The notes beneath the pieces were generated by a model, which was not told the DNA's origin, ran no database searches, and saw nothing but the letters and a program-made list of their open reading frames with translations. From positions 1,054,001 through 1,118,000 of the forward strand of contig NZ_SLZK01000001.1 in NCBI RefSeq assembly GCF_004341105.1: a DNA stretch of 64,000 nucleotides, read 5' to 3'. Made by a program: the position numbers and the translations under genes. Each line of letters opens with the position of its first letter. Positions within the stretch are counted from its first letter, which is position 1. Below, piece after piece: positions 51,018-60,666 of this stretch. This DNA is from Rhizobium sp. BK418. GTDB lineage: Bacteria > Pseudomonadota > Alphaproteobacteria > Rhizobiales > Rhizobiaceae.

Positions 51018-51454
51018 ATGGCTTCAGCACAACAGGACGTCAGAGCGCTCTTGGACCATCGGACAGAGGCATGTCGGGCAAAGGACATCGATCGGCTCAT
51101 GTCGCTTTATTCACCCGATATCGTCTACTTCGATGTCGTACCCCCTCTCCGCTTCATCGGAACCGATGCGGTCCGGGCAATTTCGTGCGGTGGTTCAAGG
51201 AATATGAAGGGCCAATCGGCCTGGAAACCCGCGAATTGGATATTGCGATGAACGGCGACGTTGCGTTCGCGCATATGCTCCACCTGGACAAAGGAAATGC
51301 CAATTTACCCGAGGAGCAGCGCGAGCGCGGGTTCTGGCTGCGTTCAACCGTCTGCTGCCAACGGTCCAACGACAAATGGCTGATCACACACGAACATATT
51401 TCCCTGCCTGTCGATTTCAGGAGCGGGAGTGTGCTGATGGGCCTTGTCCCCTGA
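51018..51454 (+). pseudogene. SnoaL/NTF2-like gene with one frameshift
   Basis: ATG at 51018 with AAAGGAG upstream starts 'ASAQQDVRALLDHRTEACRAKDIDRLMSLYSPDIVYFDVVPPLRFIGTDAVR' in order, a DUF4440-like N-terminus. At about 51172-51178 the frame changes; the next frame continues 'NFVRWFKEYEGPIGLETRELDIAMNGDVAFAHMLHLDKG' and ends TGA at 51452-51454 after 'WLITHEHISLPVDF'. One missing base would restore a 145-aa protein. It may be a pseudogene or a sequence error. Confidence 0.78.
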
Positions 51455-51569
51455 CGCTCTGGTATTGGGCGAGGCTCGGCCTGCACCCATGATCCGATAC
51501 GGCGTCGCCTGAAGCCGCCCTTCCTAAAAGTCCGACTATCGATCGAGCATCTGCTCTCTCTGTCACCAA

Positions 51570-52541
51570 TCACGGCACGAGCAATATGCTGCCGGCCGCC
51601 CGCCCCGACTCCATATCCTCATGCGCCTTCGCCACCTCCGCCAGCCTGTATTCCGCAGCAATCTCGCAAACGATACCCCTTTCCATGGCGCTGATGGCCG
51701 TCTCGGCAGCCTCGCGGTAGCGCCCGAGATCGGCGCACCAGGCCATGATGCTCGGATACGTGAGCGATTTGCCCGGCCGAAGCTCTTCCACGTCAACGGG
51801 CGGAATGGGTCCCGCGGCCTGGCCGATGCTGACGGCGGTGCCGAAGGGGCGCACGGCGCGGATGCTCTTCAACAGCATGTCGCCGCCGATCCCGTCATAA
51901 GCGACATCGACGCCCTTCCCGCCCGTTATCCGTTGCACTTCGGCGACGATATCGGCCTTTCGCCCGACGATCAGGTGATCGGCGCCATAGGAGGTGGCAA
52001 GATCAGCCTTTTCCGGCGAACTCACCGTGCCGATCACGGTGGCATTAAGCGATTTGGCCCAGCGCACGAGGATGCTGCCGAGCCCGCCCGCGGCCGCATG
52101 AATCAGCACGGTGCTGCCGTCGGCGACATTGGTCACCTTCTTCAGAAGCATATAGGCCGTCATACCCTTGAGCAGCGAACTTGCGGCCACCTTCGCGGAG
52201 ACTCCATCGGGAAGCCGGATCACCCTGTCGGCCGCGACGATCCGGGTCGTGGAATAGGCGCCGGCCGGCGGCCCGCCATAAGCGACGCGGTCGCCAGGCT
52301 TGAAGCCGGAGACATCGGCGCCGACCTCTTCCACGACACCCGCCGCCTCCACGCCGATGACGGCGGGATAGGATGGCAGCGCGTAGAGACCCTTGCGGTG
52401 ATAGACATCGAGGAAATTGGTACCGACGGCCTGATGGCGGATCTTGATCTCGTCCGCACCAGGGGATTGGCAGGGCTGATCCCGCAGCCGGAACTGGGAG
52501 ACATCGCCGGGGGCATTCAGCAGGACGATCTTGTCGGTCAT
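51570..52541 (-). CDS. NADPH:quinone oxidoreductase, zinc-independent
   Basis: A 323-aa QOR-type MDR enzyme. 'VGTNFLDVYHRKGLYALPSYPAVIGVEAAGVVEEVG' in order is the GroES-like part, and 'VLIHAAAGGLGSILVRWAKSL' is the NADPH-binding AAGGVG-like motif. Zn-ligand Cys are absent. It reduces quinones by one electron in the cytoplasm. It is divergent from a LysR gene, 82 bases apart, and probably its target. Confidence 0.92.
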   Translation of the reverse strand: MTDKIVLLNAPGDVSQFRLRDQPCQSPGADEIKIRHQAVGTNFLDVYHRKGLYALPSYPAVIGVEAAGVVEEVGADVSGFKPGDRVAYGGPPAGAYSTTRIVAADRVIRLPDGVSAKVAASSLLKGMTAYMLLKKVTNVADGSTVLIHAAAGGLGSILVRWAKSLNATVIGTVSSPEKADLATSYGADHLIVGRKADIVAEVQRITGGKGVDVAYDGIGGDMLLKSIRAVRPFGTAVSIGQAAGPIPPVDVEELRPGKSLTYPSIMAWCADLGRYREAAETAISAMERGIVCEIAAEYRLAEVAKAHEDMESGRAAGSILLVP

Positions 52542-52596
52542 CTCGATTTCCTTTGTGGAAGCTTCTTGATGGGGAGAGACTAGCCCGCTGGTCCTA

Positions 52597-52623
52597 TGTG
52601 TGAAAATTCCCTATAGTCGCACA
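52597..52623. promoter_or_regulatory. LysR operator and possible leaderless promoter
   Basis: TGTGTGA (52597-52603) and TCGCACA (52617-52623) form a dyad with one mismatch. Within it lies TATAGT (52612-52617). The LysR ATG begins 7 bases after the hexamer, so transcription could start at or near the ATG. Confidence 0.5.
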
Positions 52624-53478
52624 ATGGTTGGGAAAGAATTCACACAGATCGACTGGGACGATATCAGGCATTTCCTGGCGCTGGTACAGGCAGGCACCTT
52701 TCTCGGTGCGGCAAGACAGATCGGCGTCGAACACGCGACGGTCAGCCGGCGCATAACCGCACTTGAGAAAACCCTCGGGCGCAAGCTCGTCGACCGCCGC
52801 GGGCGGCGCGTCATCCTGACCGCTGATGGCGAAGAAGTGGCGAGACACGCAGCCTCCATCGCCCAGCAGACGGCTGTTATCGAGCAGCTTGGCCGCACGA
52901 GCGCCACCGACATGCGCGGCCATGTGCGGATCAGCGCCCCGCCAGCACTCTCGAGCGTGCTCCTTGCAGAACCCGTCACCGCGATCCGGCGGCAGCATCC
53001 GGGCATCGAGATCACGCTGGCGGGCGAAAAGCGGCTCGCCTCGCTGAACCGACGGGAGGCGGATATCGCCGTGCGGCTGTCGCGCCCCGACGATGGCGAT
53101 TATGCCATCGCCAAGATCGGACAGATCGCCTTCCACCTCTATGCATCGAAGGCCTATCTCGACAGCGTGCCAGAGGCGCAATGGACCTTCATCGGCTATG
53201 ACGAGGGCATGAACGCCTCGCCGCAGCAACTGCGCCTCTTCGAGCTCGCCGCCGGCCGGCCGATCGCTATCCGCTCCTCCGTTCTGGAGTTCCAGGCGGC
53301 CGCTGCAAGGCTCGGCGGCGGTGTCGTCATGCTGCCCGATTTCGCGGCGTCGGAGGGCCTGGAGCGTATCGAGGATGAAACGCCTCTGACGCGGGACGTG
53401 TGGCTGGTCGTCCATGCGGAGATCCGGGATGTGCCGGCCATCAGGGTGGTGATGGAGGCGCTGAAAGCCGCCTTTTGA
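52624..53478 (+). CDS. LysR-family regulator
   Basis: A 284-aa LysR regulator ('DWDDIRHFLALVQAGTFLGAARQIGVEHATVSRRITALEKTLGRKLVDR' in order). A GTG eight codons upstream is possible, but the ATG at 52624 matches the domain edge. The gene is divergent to the quinone oxidoreductase. No ribosome site is seen. It probably controls the reductase gene. Confidence 0.92.
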   Translation: MVGKEFTQIDWDDIRHFLALVQAGTFLGAARQIGVEHATVSRRITALEKTLGRKLVDRRGRRVILTADGEEVARHAASIAQQTAVIEQLGRTSATDMRGHVRISAPPALSSVLLAEPVTAIRRQHPGIEITLAGEKRLASLNRREADIAVRLSRPDDGDYAIAKIGQIAFHLYASKAYLDSVPEAQWTFIGYDEGMNASPQQLRLFELAAGRPIAIRSSVLEFQAAAARLGGGVVMLPDFAASEGLERIEDETPLTRDVWLVVHAEIRDVPAIRVVMEALKAAF

Positions 53479-53517
53479 GATGAGACAGTATGGAAGCACG
53501 CCTCGCCCCGGGGGAAG

Positions 53518-54015
53518 CTAGCCGGACTCATCGTGACCGGCGCGACCGGCATGGCCAGGCGCACTGGCGATCAATCTCATCGCCCCGGCCAATAGCAGGA
53601 TCGAGACGGGCAGGACCAGCGCGTTCCACTGCAGCATCTCATCCGTCTCGGCGACGAGCGTGGCAAAATGCACCACCAGGTAAAGGATGATCATCTGGAT
53701 GAAGAGATTTTTGAGTTCGGCGACGCTGTCGATGATCATCCAGTCAGGCAGCGCGGCGCGTTGCTCGGGCGACAGATCGACGAGGAAACCAAGGGTGATG
53801 GCGCAGCCGAAGATGACGAGGACGATGGCGAACAGCAGCTTGTCGGTCGCCCGCATGACGGCGGCAATGACGGCAAGGTCCGGATCGGTTCTCACATAGG
53901 CGAAGGCATCCCACAATGTCAGCAGGCCTTCCCAGAACATCAGGCCCGCGGCGGCGATGACGCCTATGGATGCAAGCGCCACGACGAAACGCAGCTTCAG
54001 CAGGATATTTATCAT
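53518..54015 (-). CDS. YqhA-like (UPF0114) membrane protein
   Basis: A 165-aa membrane protein with four hydrophobic segments (about 10-30, 55-80, 112-130, 137-157). 'ELKNLFIQMIILYLVVHF' matches the 'SLKNK' signature of YqhA/UPF0114. The ATG at 54015 follows GGAGAGACG. Function unknown. It converges with the LysR gene. Confidence 0.75.
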   Translation of the reverse strand: MINILLKLRFVVALASIGVIAAAGLMFWEGLLTLWDAFAYVRTDPDLAVIAAVMRATDKLLFAIVLVIFGCAITLGFLVDLSPEQRAALPDWMIIDSVAELKNLFIQMIILYLVVHFATLVAETDEMLQWNALVLPVSILLLAGAMRLIASAPGHAGRAGHDESG

Positions 54016-54399
54016 CGTCTCTCCGATCGGGCTCAAGGCTTCCGGATCAAGTCAAAACAGATTGAGGGTGCTGATTGCTTTCCGCACAAGGCTGATGCGA
54101 CTTGCCGCAGAGGTCCCATTCGTTTTCCGAGTGGTAGCACAAATTGCACCCACAAGTTAGGGGAGACTACCACAGACCGTTCATCCAACGCTGTACCTCG
54201 TGCGCTTTCTGAGATTGCAGCCAGGAACGGCATCTCCTTTTGAAGGGCTGAAACGAGCTATCCACGCCAAATCAGCTGCGCCAAGCTCAACGATGTGCCG
54301 ACATCGGGTGGTGCTAGAGGCACTGAAAGACGACTCTTGAAATGCAGCGATTTCGCAACAGGAACATCCTCACGTCCACCCGGCCTGCGTCGTGTCAAC

Positions 54400-54542
54400 G
54401 CCCCTCCCCAACCCCTCCCCACAAGGGGGAGGGGCTTGATCTGCCGCCAGCGCTTTCCAAGCCTCCGACGTCTCAGGAGGGGGAAGGTCGTGCCGCGGCT
54501 AGTCCCTCCCCCTTGTGGGGAGGGGTTGGGGAGGGGTCTTTC
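54400..54542. repeat. GC-rich palindromic intergenic repeat, copy C
   Basis: Left unit CCCCTCCCCAACCCCTCCCC followed by ACAAGGGGGAGGGGC; right unit CCCTCCCCCTTGTGGGGAGG then GGTTGGGGAGGGG and TCTTTC. The two units are inverted copies of each other. It lies in the 639-base gap between the YqhA and MliC genes, which holds no gene. Confidence 0.85.
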
Positions 54543-54654
54543 CTCGACGCCGGAAGACCAATCCCACCACCCGGTTTGCCCATCGTCTCTGAGCGTATCT
54601 ATTTCATTGCCGGCCCCGCAAATGCGCCCCCCGGCCATTCGGTCGAATGCCGGA

Positions 54655-54963
54655 TTACTGCACGTGGCAGCTGGTCGACCGGCCCGGCGCTTCCAGCTGC
54701 GCATCGTTGCCCTTGATCCAGAACACCACCATGCCATCGGTATAACGCGCGCCTGAACCGGACATGCCCTGCGGCAGGCGGAAGCTCTGACCGTCCGTCG
54801 TGATCAGCGCCTCGTTGCTTGCGGACAGGAAGCTGGCGGTGACCCCCTTGCCGTCGTCACAGCGATAGATAATCCCCGTTTTGTCCTCAGCCCGGAGAGG
54901 GGCAAGCCCCATTAGCAGCGCCGCACCCGCCAATCCAAACACACCCGCCTTCATCCTGCTCAC
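54655..54963 (-). CDS. MliC-like C-type lysozyme inhibitor
   Basis: A 102-aa secreted protein. GTG at 54963 has AGGGAG upstream. The signal peptide is 'MKAGVFGLAGAALLMGLAPLRA' with cleavage before 'EDKTG'. The MliC domain begins 'IIYRCDDGKGVTASFLSASNEALITTDGQSFRLPQGMSGSGARY' in order and ends 'STSCHV'; the two Cys form the family's disulfide. It has no lipobox, so it is periplasmic (PliC-like) rather than lipid-anchored. It would block host or predator lysozyme. Confidence 0.82.
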   Translation of the reverse strand: MSRMKAGVFGLAGAALLMGLAPLRAEDKTGIIYRCDDGKGVTASFLSASNEALITTDGQSFRLPQGMSGSGARYTDGMVVFWIKGNDAQLEAPGRSTSCHVQ

Positions 54964-55254
54964 GCCTGTCTCCCTCTGTTGGAAAATGCCACGCTAACAG
55001 CCGATGAGATCAACGGCCTTGCCGATCTCCGCGGTGAGTCGAACCCTCATCCGCCCACGAACCTTCATCCGGCAGCATATCACGCGTTGCGCTCTGCGCG
55101 CAGCACCGGCAGCTGCGGTATGGCCCCGGCCAGAGCCATGGCGGGCTGCGACCCGGCTCGGCGCCTAGGGGCTGACGGTTGTTTTGCTGCGTGAGCGATA
55201 GCGAAAAATGGCACCTGATGTCGAATTCTCGCCCGCTCGCGCGTCTTCTTGACA

Positions 55255-55312
55255 GAGAGGTCAAGGAGAACAGCCATGACGATTTCCATTGCCGCCTTCG
55301 AACGCTCGCGGC
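55255..55312 (+). pseudogene. 5' remnant of a glutathione S-transferase gene
   Basis: The ribosome site and first codons (AAGGAGAACAGCCATGACG at 55263-55281) match those of the intact GST gene at 61685-61710 (GAGGAGAACGATCATGACG); the peptide 'MTISIAAFERS' parallels 'MTITITAFENS'. After about 12 codons the similarity ends. It is probably left by a duplication or recombination. The rest of 54964-55394 shows no gene. Confidence 0.6.
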
Positions 55313-55394
55313 CCTTGCCTTGCTTTCGTCACCACCCTGACATGTATTCTTTACAAATGACGCCTACCATAGGTTCGGACATGGAGGACCTGCT

Positions 55395-55595
55395 ATGAAT
55401 GAGATGACCGCATCGGACATGCTGAAGGATCCGCTGATCCGCCAGATGCTGCGCGCCGACAGGATCAGCCTTGCCTCTTTCGCCGCGCTCCTCGATTCCG
55501 CAAGCCGGCGTCAAGCCCGGCGCGACCCCGAAAGCGCTCCTGCACGACCCGCAGCTCCGCAGGCCTTTGACGGCGAGGCTCTCTCCGCCCTTTGA
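55395..55595 (+). CDS. Small hypothetical protein, 66 aa
   Basis: The ATG follows GGAGGACCTGCT. The N-terminal half is a clear amphipathic helix set ('MTASDMLKDPLIRQMLRADRISLASFAALLDSAS' in order), the rest Arg/Pro/Ala-rich. The N-terminal half looks like a rhizobial small-protein family, though I cannot name it. A strong terminator follows at 55630-55653. Confidence 0.65.
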   Translation: MNEMTASDMLKDPLIRQMLRADRISLASFAALLDSASRRQARRDPESAPARPAAPQAFDGEALSAL

Positions 55596-55629
55596 CATCC
55601 TGACGCCCGACACAGGCAGGCACTCCCGG

Positions 55630-55653
55630 CCCGCCTCGCGGCGGGTCTTTTTT
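55630..55653 (+). terminator. Intrinsic terminator
   Basis: CCCGCC-TCGC-GGCGGG stem followed by TCTTTTTT, 35 bases after the small ORF. This is the best rho-independent terminator in the window. Confidence 0.9.
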
Positions 55654-55670
55654 GCACCCTGCCTTTTGGC

Positions 55671-56582
55671 CTAAACGACTACATTGACAGACAGGACGCC
55701 CTCGCCTGTTTCGGCCGGCGCCCTGCCTGCGAGATCACCCAGCATCGTCAACGCCAGATCGCGCGAGACATGGTGCGGCATATGGCCGACACCATCGAGC
55801 AGTTCGATCTTTGCCGCGGGATGCCTCTCGCGGAGCCAGTCGAGATGCCAGCGGGGCTCGATGACCCGGTCTTCGCGTCCGAAGAGGATGGAGAGCGGCA
55901 GATCGGCCGGCAGGTTTTCAAGCGGCTCCATGTCGCCGTTGAAGGCCCAGAGCTCCTCGGCCATGGTGGCGACCGAGGCGGCATTGACCATATGCATGGC
56001 CGGCAGGGAAGAAAGCTCCGATGTCACCGGATTGGGACAGGAAGAGGCGCGCAGGCCGCGCTCGAGGAAATAGGACGACCAGCGGGCGATCACATGCTGG
56101 CGGATGACCGAGCCGACGAATGGCGCCATGGCACTGCGCAGCACGATGAACGGCTTGAAGGGAACCGGCCGGCAGCACGGCGAAATCAGCAACAGCCCTT
56201 TCACGAGATCCGGCCTGCGGACCGAAAGATGCAGCGCCGGCGCGCAGCCGATCGAATGGGCGGCGAGCACGACCTTTTCATGATCCAGCGCCTCCAGGAA
56301 GCGTTGGAGCCAGAAGGACTGGCCAAGCGGACCGCGCTCGCCGGCCGGCAATGACTGGCTAAAACCGTAACCCGGCCTGTCGGGCGCGATGATATTGAAG
56401 CCGCTCTCGGCAAACGGCATCATCACCTCCTCGGCGATACTGCCGCAGCCGTGCAGCAGCACGACGGGATTTCCATCTGCGCTTCCGCTTTCGAGCATAT
56501 GGATCTGCTCGCGACCGGTTTCGATGATTTTGCCGACCTGCGGGGAAACGGCCGGCGGAGGGAGAGGCTGCCCGTACTTCAT
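55671..56582 (-). CDS. Alpha/beta-hydrolase
   Basis: A 303-aa alpha/beta-hydrolase. 'VVLLHGCGSIAEEVMMPF' is the oxyanion-hole region with an unusual Cys, the nucleophile elbow is 'AAHSIGCAPALH', and 'LSILFGREDRVIEPRW' plus 'LDGVGHMPHH' give acid and His. There is no signal peptide. It follows the nap operon in the same direction after a 125-base gap. Substrate unknown. Confidence 0.88.
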   Translation of the reverse strand: MKYGQPLPPPAVSPQVGKIIETGREQIHMLESGSADGNPVVLLHGCGSIAEEVMMPFAESGFNIIAPDRPGYGFSQSLPAGERGPLGQSFWLQRFLEALDHEKVVLAAHSIGCAPALHLSVRRPDLVKGLLLISPCCRPVPFKPFIVLRSAMAPFVGSVIRQHVIARWSSYFLERGLRASSCPNPVTSELSSLPAMHMVNAASVATMAEELWAFNGDMEPLENLPADLPLSILFGREDRVIEPRWHLDWLRERHPAAKIELLDGVGHMPHHVSRDLALTMLGDLAGRAPAETGEGVLSVNVVV

Positions 56583-56707
56583 GGCGCCGAAACGCAGGTG
56601 CGGGGCAAAACGTTCCGCTCACCAGCAGAAATTCGTCCGCTTTCAGACGGTTAGGGCATGACGCATGCCCTGCCCTCCCCGGGAATTTCCGGCAAAGGCG
56701 GCAGCCC

Positions 56708-57415
56708 TCAGTCGTTGACGGCCACCGCATCGGCTGTGCCGAGATAGGCCGCGAGCTTGGCCCGGTCATGCCATCCAAGATCGGCCGTCTTGCCCATCAG
56801 TTCCGCCGGCACCTTCCAGCCCGGATCGACGCCTTCCATGTTCGGTAGCTCATGGGCGATGCCCTTGTGGCAATCGATGCAGGTCGCCTTGCCCGGCAGC
56901 AGGTAACGCGTGTGGATCTCGGCCGCGCGCACCGTTTGTTTCGTCAGGTCCATGGCGCCCATCGAGTGGCAGTTGCGGCATTCCAGGCTGTCATTGGCCT
57001 TCAGCCGCGCCCATTCGTGCTCGGCGAGTTCCAGCCGCTTGTCGAGGAATTTCTCGCGCGTGTTGATCGTCCCGAATATCTTGCCCCAGACTTCCTTCGA
57101 CGCCTGCATCTTGCGGGCGATCTTATTGGTCCATTGGTGCGGCACATGGCAGTCGGGGCACGTGGCGCGAACGCCCGAGCGGTTGGAGAAGTGAACCGTG
57201 CGGCTCAGCTCCTCGTAGACGTTCGTCCGCATTTCATGGCAGCTGGTGCAGAAGGCTTCGGTATTGGTCATCTCGAGCGCGGTATTGAATGCGCCCCAGA
57301 ACATGACGCCGCCGACGAAGCCGCCGAGCGTCAGGAAAGCCAGGCTGAGTGTCGCCGCCGGCGTACGCAGCAAGCGCCAGCACCAGAGGACTATCGCCTT
57401 GATCCTGCCGGTCAT
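56708..57415 (-). CDS. napC: NapC tetraheme quinol dehydrogenase
   Basis: A 235-aa membrane-anchored tetraheme cytochrome c that passes electrons from quinol to NapAB. One N-terminal helix (about 22-45) anchors it. Four heme sites: CTSCH (56-60), CPDCH (86-90), CRNCH (146-150), CIDCH (179-183). The last gene of napEFDABC; ATG overlaps the napB stop by 4 bases. Confidence 0.97.
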   Translation of the reverse strand: MTGRIKAIVLWCWRLLRTPAATLSLAFLTLGGFVGGVMFWGAFNTALEMTNTEAFCTSCHEMRTNVYEELSRTVHFSNRSGVRATCPDCHVPHQWTNKIARKMQASKEVWGKIFGTINTREKFLDKRLELAEHEWARLKANDSLECRNCHSMGAMDLTKQTVRAAEIHTRYLLPGKATCIDCHKGIAHELPNMEGVDPGWKVPAELMGKTADLGWHDRAKLAAYLGTADAVAVND

Positions 57416-57888
57416 TGCTCGCTTCCCGCAGGCTTGAAGCCCAGCTCGCTCATGTCCTTGAAGGTGTTCGGCACCAGCGGCTTCGCATCCGCCTGGGGCA
57501 CGTGGCAGGCGGTGCAGAAATACCGCCTGGGCGAGACGTCGGCCAGCATCTGCCCTTCGCGGGTCATGTAATGGGTGACGCTGATCATCGGCGCGCCCGA
57601 GCCTTCGGTCAGCTCGCGGCGATGGCAGGACAGGCAGCGATTGGCATTCACCGTCAGCTGATAGCCCTCGATCGAATGGGGGATGATCGGCGGCTGGTCC
57701 GGATAGTTCCGCATCTTCCTGACGTCATCGACGACCCATTTGGGAACCGGCTTCGCCTCCTTGTTCTCCATCGGGTTCTCGCTGCCCGACAGGGAGGGCA
57801 CCATCTGCGCCAGCGTGACGGTGCCGGTGAGCATGAGAAGGGCGACGGCTGCGATTGCCCAGACGCGCCTCGTGATCAGGCGCGCCAT
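57412..57888 (-). CDS. napB: NapB diheme cytochrome c subunit
   Basis: A 158-aa periplasmic diheme cytochrome that transfers electrons to NapA. I start at the ATG at 57888, 17 bases after the napA stop; an upstream ATG inside napA would add 16 residues. The signal peptide spans about 6-28 ('TGTVTLAQ'). Heme sites CLSCH (85-89) and CTACH (125-129); distal His candidates are His71 and His106. Confidence 0.95.
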   Translation of the reverse strand: MARLITRRVWAIAAVALLMLTGTVTLAQMVPSLSGSENPMENKEAKPVPKWVVDDVRKMRNYPDQPPIIPHSIEGYQLTVNANRCLSCHRRELTEGSGAPMISVTHYMTREGQMLADVSPRRYFCTACHVPQADAKPLVPNTFKDMSELGFKPAGSEQ

Positions 57889-57905
57889 GATCAAGCGGCG
57901 ACGGG

Positions 57906-60410
57906 TCAGACAACGGGAAGAAGCTTGACTGCGCATTTTTTGAAATCCGTCTGCTTGGAGATGGGGTCGGTCGCGTCGAGCGTGACCTTATTGATCAGCT
58001 GGCTGGCGTCGAACCACGGGACGAAGATCACGCCATGCGGCATCCGGTTGCGCCCGCGGATTTCCACGCGGCTGATGATCTCGCCGCGCCGGGACTGGAT
58101 GCGCACCTCCGCCCCCTGATTGAAGCCCATCTTCCGGGCGTCATCACCATTCATGAAACAGCGCGCGCCGGGAAACGCCCTGTAGAGCTCGGGAACGCGC
58201 ATCGTCATCGAACCCGAATGCCAGTGTTCGAGGACGCGGCCGGTCACGAGCCAGAAATTAAACTCGTCATCGGGCGACTCCGCAGGCGGCTCGTAGGGCA
58301 CCGCCAGGATGACCGCGCGGCCGTCCTTCTGCCCGTAGAATTTCAGCCCCTCGCCTGGCTTGACATAGGGATCGTAGCCTTCGCGATAGCGCCACCGCGT
58401 CTCCTTGCCGTCGACCACCGGCCAGCGCAGGCCGCGCACCTGATGGTACATATCGTAAGGCGCCAGATCATGCCCATGCCCGCGGCCGAACTCGGCATAT
58501 TCCTCGAACAGCCCCTTCTGGATGTAGAAACCGAAGGCCTTGGCCTCCCGGTTCTCATAGTCCGGCGAGACGTCCGACAAGGGGAATTCGTCCACCTTCC
58601 CGTTCTGGAAGAGCACCTGGTAGAGCGTCTTGCCCTTGTAGTCCGGGTTCTTATCGAGGATGTCGGCGGGCCAGACCTCATCGGTGGTGAAGCGCTTGGA
58701 AAACTCCACCAGCTGCCAGAGGTCCGAGCGGGCCTCGCCCGGCGCGTTGACCAGCTGGTGCCAGACATGCGTGCGCCGTTCGGCATTGCCGTAGGCGCCC
58801 TCCTTCTCCACCCACATGGCCGCCGGCAGAACCAGATCGGCGCTCATGGCGGTCACGGTCGGATAGGCGTCCGAGACGACGATGAAATTGTCGGGATTGC
58901 GATATCCCTTATAGGTCTCATTGCTGGTGTTCGGCGCGGCCTGGACGTTGTTGTTGACCTGCACCCAGTAGAAATTCAGCTTGCCGTCATGCAGCATGCG
59001 ATCCTGCTCGACGGCATGATAACCGGGCTTGTCCGGCAGCAGCCCGTCCGGCAGCTTCCATATTTCCTCGGCGTGCTTGCGATGCTCCGGATTGGTGACG
59101 ACCATGTCGGCCGGCAGCCGGTGGGCAAAGGTACCGACCTCGCGGGCCGTGCCGCAGGCCGACGGCTGTCCCGTCAGCGAAAACGGGCTGTTGCCGGGCT
59201 CCGAAATCTTGCCCGTGAGCAGGTGCAGATTATAGACCATCTGGTTCGCCCACACGCCGCGCACATGCTGGTTGAAGCCCATGGTCCAGAGCGACATGAC
59301 CTTGGTTTTGGGATCGGCGTAGAGTTCCGCGAGCTGTTCCAGGAAGGCGCTGTCGACGCCCGAAAGCTCGACCGCCTTTTCGAGCGTATATTCGGAGACC
59401 ATGGCCTTGAAGGCCTCGAAATCGATCGGCTCCATCTTGGCGGCGTCGGCGACACCCTTGGCCTTCATTTCCAGCGGGTTGTCGGGACGCAGGCCATAGC
59501 CGATATCGGTCGTGCCTTTCATGAACTTCGCATGCTTGTCCACGAAATCCTGGTTGACGCGGCCGGTCTGGATGATGTGGTTGGCGATGTAGTTCAGGAT
59601 CGCGAGGTCCGTCCCCGGCTTGAAGATCAGGGGAATGTCGGCGAGATCCATGCTGCGATGCGTGAAGGTGGAGAGCACCGCGACCTTGACATGCTCGTGC
59701 CCCAGCCGCCGGTCGGCGACGCGCGTCCAGAGGATCGGATGCATCTCCGCCATGTTCGAGCCCCAGAGCACGAAGGCGTCGGCGTTTTCGAAATCGTCGT
59801 AGCATCCCATCGGCTCGTCCATGCCGAAGGTGCGCATGAAGGCGACCGCCGCCGAAGCCATGCAGTGGCGCGCGTTGGGATCGAGATTGTTGGAGCGGAA
59901 GCCAGCCCGCATCAGTTTTGTGGCGGCATAGCCTTCGAAAATCGTCCACTGGCCGGAGCCGAACATGCCGAGCGCCGTCGGCCCCTTTTCCTTCAGCACG
60001 CGCTTGGCCTGCGCCGCCATCACGTCGAAGGCTTCTTCCCAGGTGACGGGTTCGAACTCGCCGTCCTTGGCATAGATGCCGTCCCGCTTGCGCAGCAGCG
60101 GGCTCGTCAGCCGGTCCTTGCCGTACATAATCTTGGAGAGGAAATAGCCCTTGACGCAGTTGAGGCCCCTGTTGACCTCCGCCTCCATGTCGCCATGGGT
60201 CGCGACGACCTGGTTCTCCTTCACGCCCACCATGACGCCGCAGCCGGTGCCGCAGAAGCGGCAAGGCGCCTTGGACCATTTGATCTCCAGCGCCGCCACC
60301 CCGCCGGGCACCGACTGGGCCGAAGCGGGCGCGGCGATACCGGCGGTCGCAGCCGCGATCGCCGCGGCCTGCGCCTTCAGGAGATCACGCCGCGTGAGTT
60401 CGGTCGTCAT
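57906..60410 (-). CDS. napA: NapA periplasmic nitrate reductase, catalytic subunit
   Basis: An 834-aa molybdoenzyme that reduces nitrate to nitrite in the periplasm. The Tat signal is '[12 protein letters not shown]' (6-17). The [4Fe-4S] ligands are Cys50, Cys53, Cys57 and Cys85 ('[15 protein letters not shown]', 'NCVKGYF'). The Mo-bis-MGD ligand is Cys183 in 'RHCMASA'. All domains are of full length. It overlaps napD by 26 bases. In rhizobia it supports denitrification, redox balance or nitrate use at low oxygen. Confidence 0.98.
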   Translation of the reverse strand: MTTELTRRDLLKAQAAAIAAATAGIAAPASAQSVPGGVAALEIKWSKAPCRFCGTGCGVMVGVKENQVVATHGDMEAEVNRGLNCVKGYFLSKIMYGKDRLTSPLLRKRDGIYAKDGEFEPVTWEEAFDVMAAQAKRVLKEKGPTALGMFGSGQWTIFEGYAATKLMRAGFRSNNLDPNARHCMASAAVAFMRTFGMDEPMGCYDDFENADAFVLWGSNMAEMHPILWTRVADRRLGHEHVKVAVLSTFTHRSMDLADIPLIFKPGTDLAILNYIANHIIQTGRVNQDFVDKHAKFMKGTTDIGYGLRPDNPLEMKAKGVADAAKMEPIDFEAFKAMVSEYTLEKAVELSGVDSAFLEQLAELYADPKTKVMSLWTMGFNQHVRGVWANQMVYNLHLLTGKISEPGNSPFSLTGQPSACGTAREVGTFAHRLPADMVVTNPEHRKHAEEIWKLPDGLLPDKPGYHAVEQDRMLHDGKLNFYWVQVNNNVQAAPNTSNETYKGYRNPDNFIVVSDAYPTVTAMSADLVLPAAMWVEKEGAYGNAERRTHVWHQLVNAPGEARSDLWQLVEFSKRFTTDEVWPADILDKNPDYKGKTLYQVLFQNGKVDEFPLSDVSPDYENREAKAFGFYIQKGLFEEYAEFGRGHGHDLAPYDMYHQVRGLRWPVVDGKETRWRYREGYDPYVKPGEGLKFYGQKDGRAVILAVPYEPPAESPDDEFNFWLVTGRVLEHWHSGSMTMRVPELYRAFPGARCFMNGDDARKMGFNQGAEVRIQSRRGEIISRVEIRGRNRMPHGVIFVPWFDASQLINKVTLDATDPISKQTDFKKCAVKLLPVV

Positions 60411-60666
60411 CGATCGTCTCCTTCATTTCCAATGCCTGTTCGAAAACCATATGGGCGGCGAGCACGCCGTCCATTGCCGAGATGCCGATGAGCGTTTCCC
60501 CGAGCACGCTGGAATGCGGCCCTTCGATCACAATGACGATCTTGCCCGCTCCCGTAGCGTGAACCTCCACCCCCTCGATTGCCGCCAGACGCGCTGCGAC
60601 ATCTTCGGTCAGTTCCGGACGGGTGACGACGACGGCGCTGGAGACGTGATGGCGGCTGTCAGACAT
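60385..60666 (-). CDS. napD: NapD maturation chaperone
   Basis: A 93-aa NapD chaperone that binds the NapA Tat signal and delays export until cofactors are loaded ('[42 protein letters not shown]' in order, a ferredoxin-like fold). It overlaps napF by 8 bases and napA by 26 bases. Confidence 0.95.
   Translation of the reverse strand: MSDSRHHVSSAVVVTRPELTEDVAARLAAIEGVEVHATGAGKIVIVIEGPHSSVLGETLIGISAMDGVLAAHMVFEQALEMKETIDDDRTHAA

Noticed and set aside
54979..55194. Possible 71-aa plus-strand gene
   Set aside because: Poor composition, no ribosome site; it only crosses a decayed area.
58035..60491. 818-codon plus-strand frame over napA
   Set aside because: Antisense shadow of a high-GC gene; napA has all motifs.
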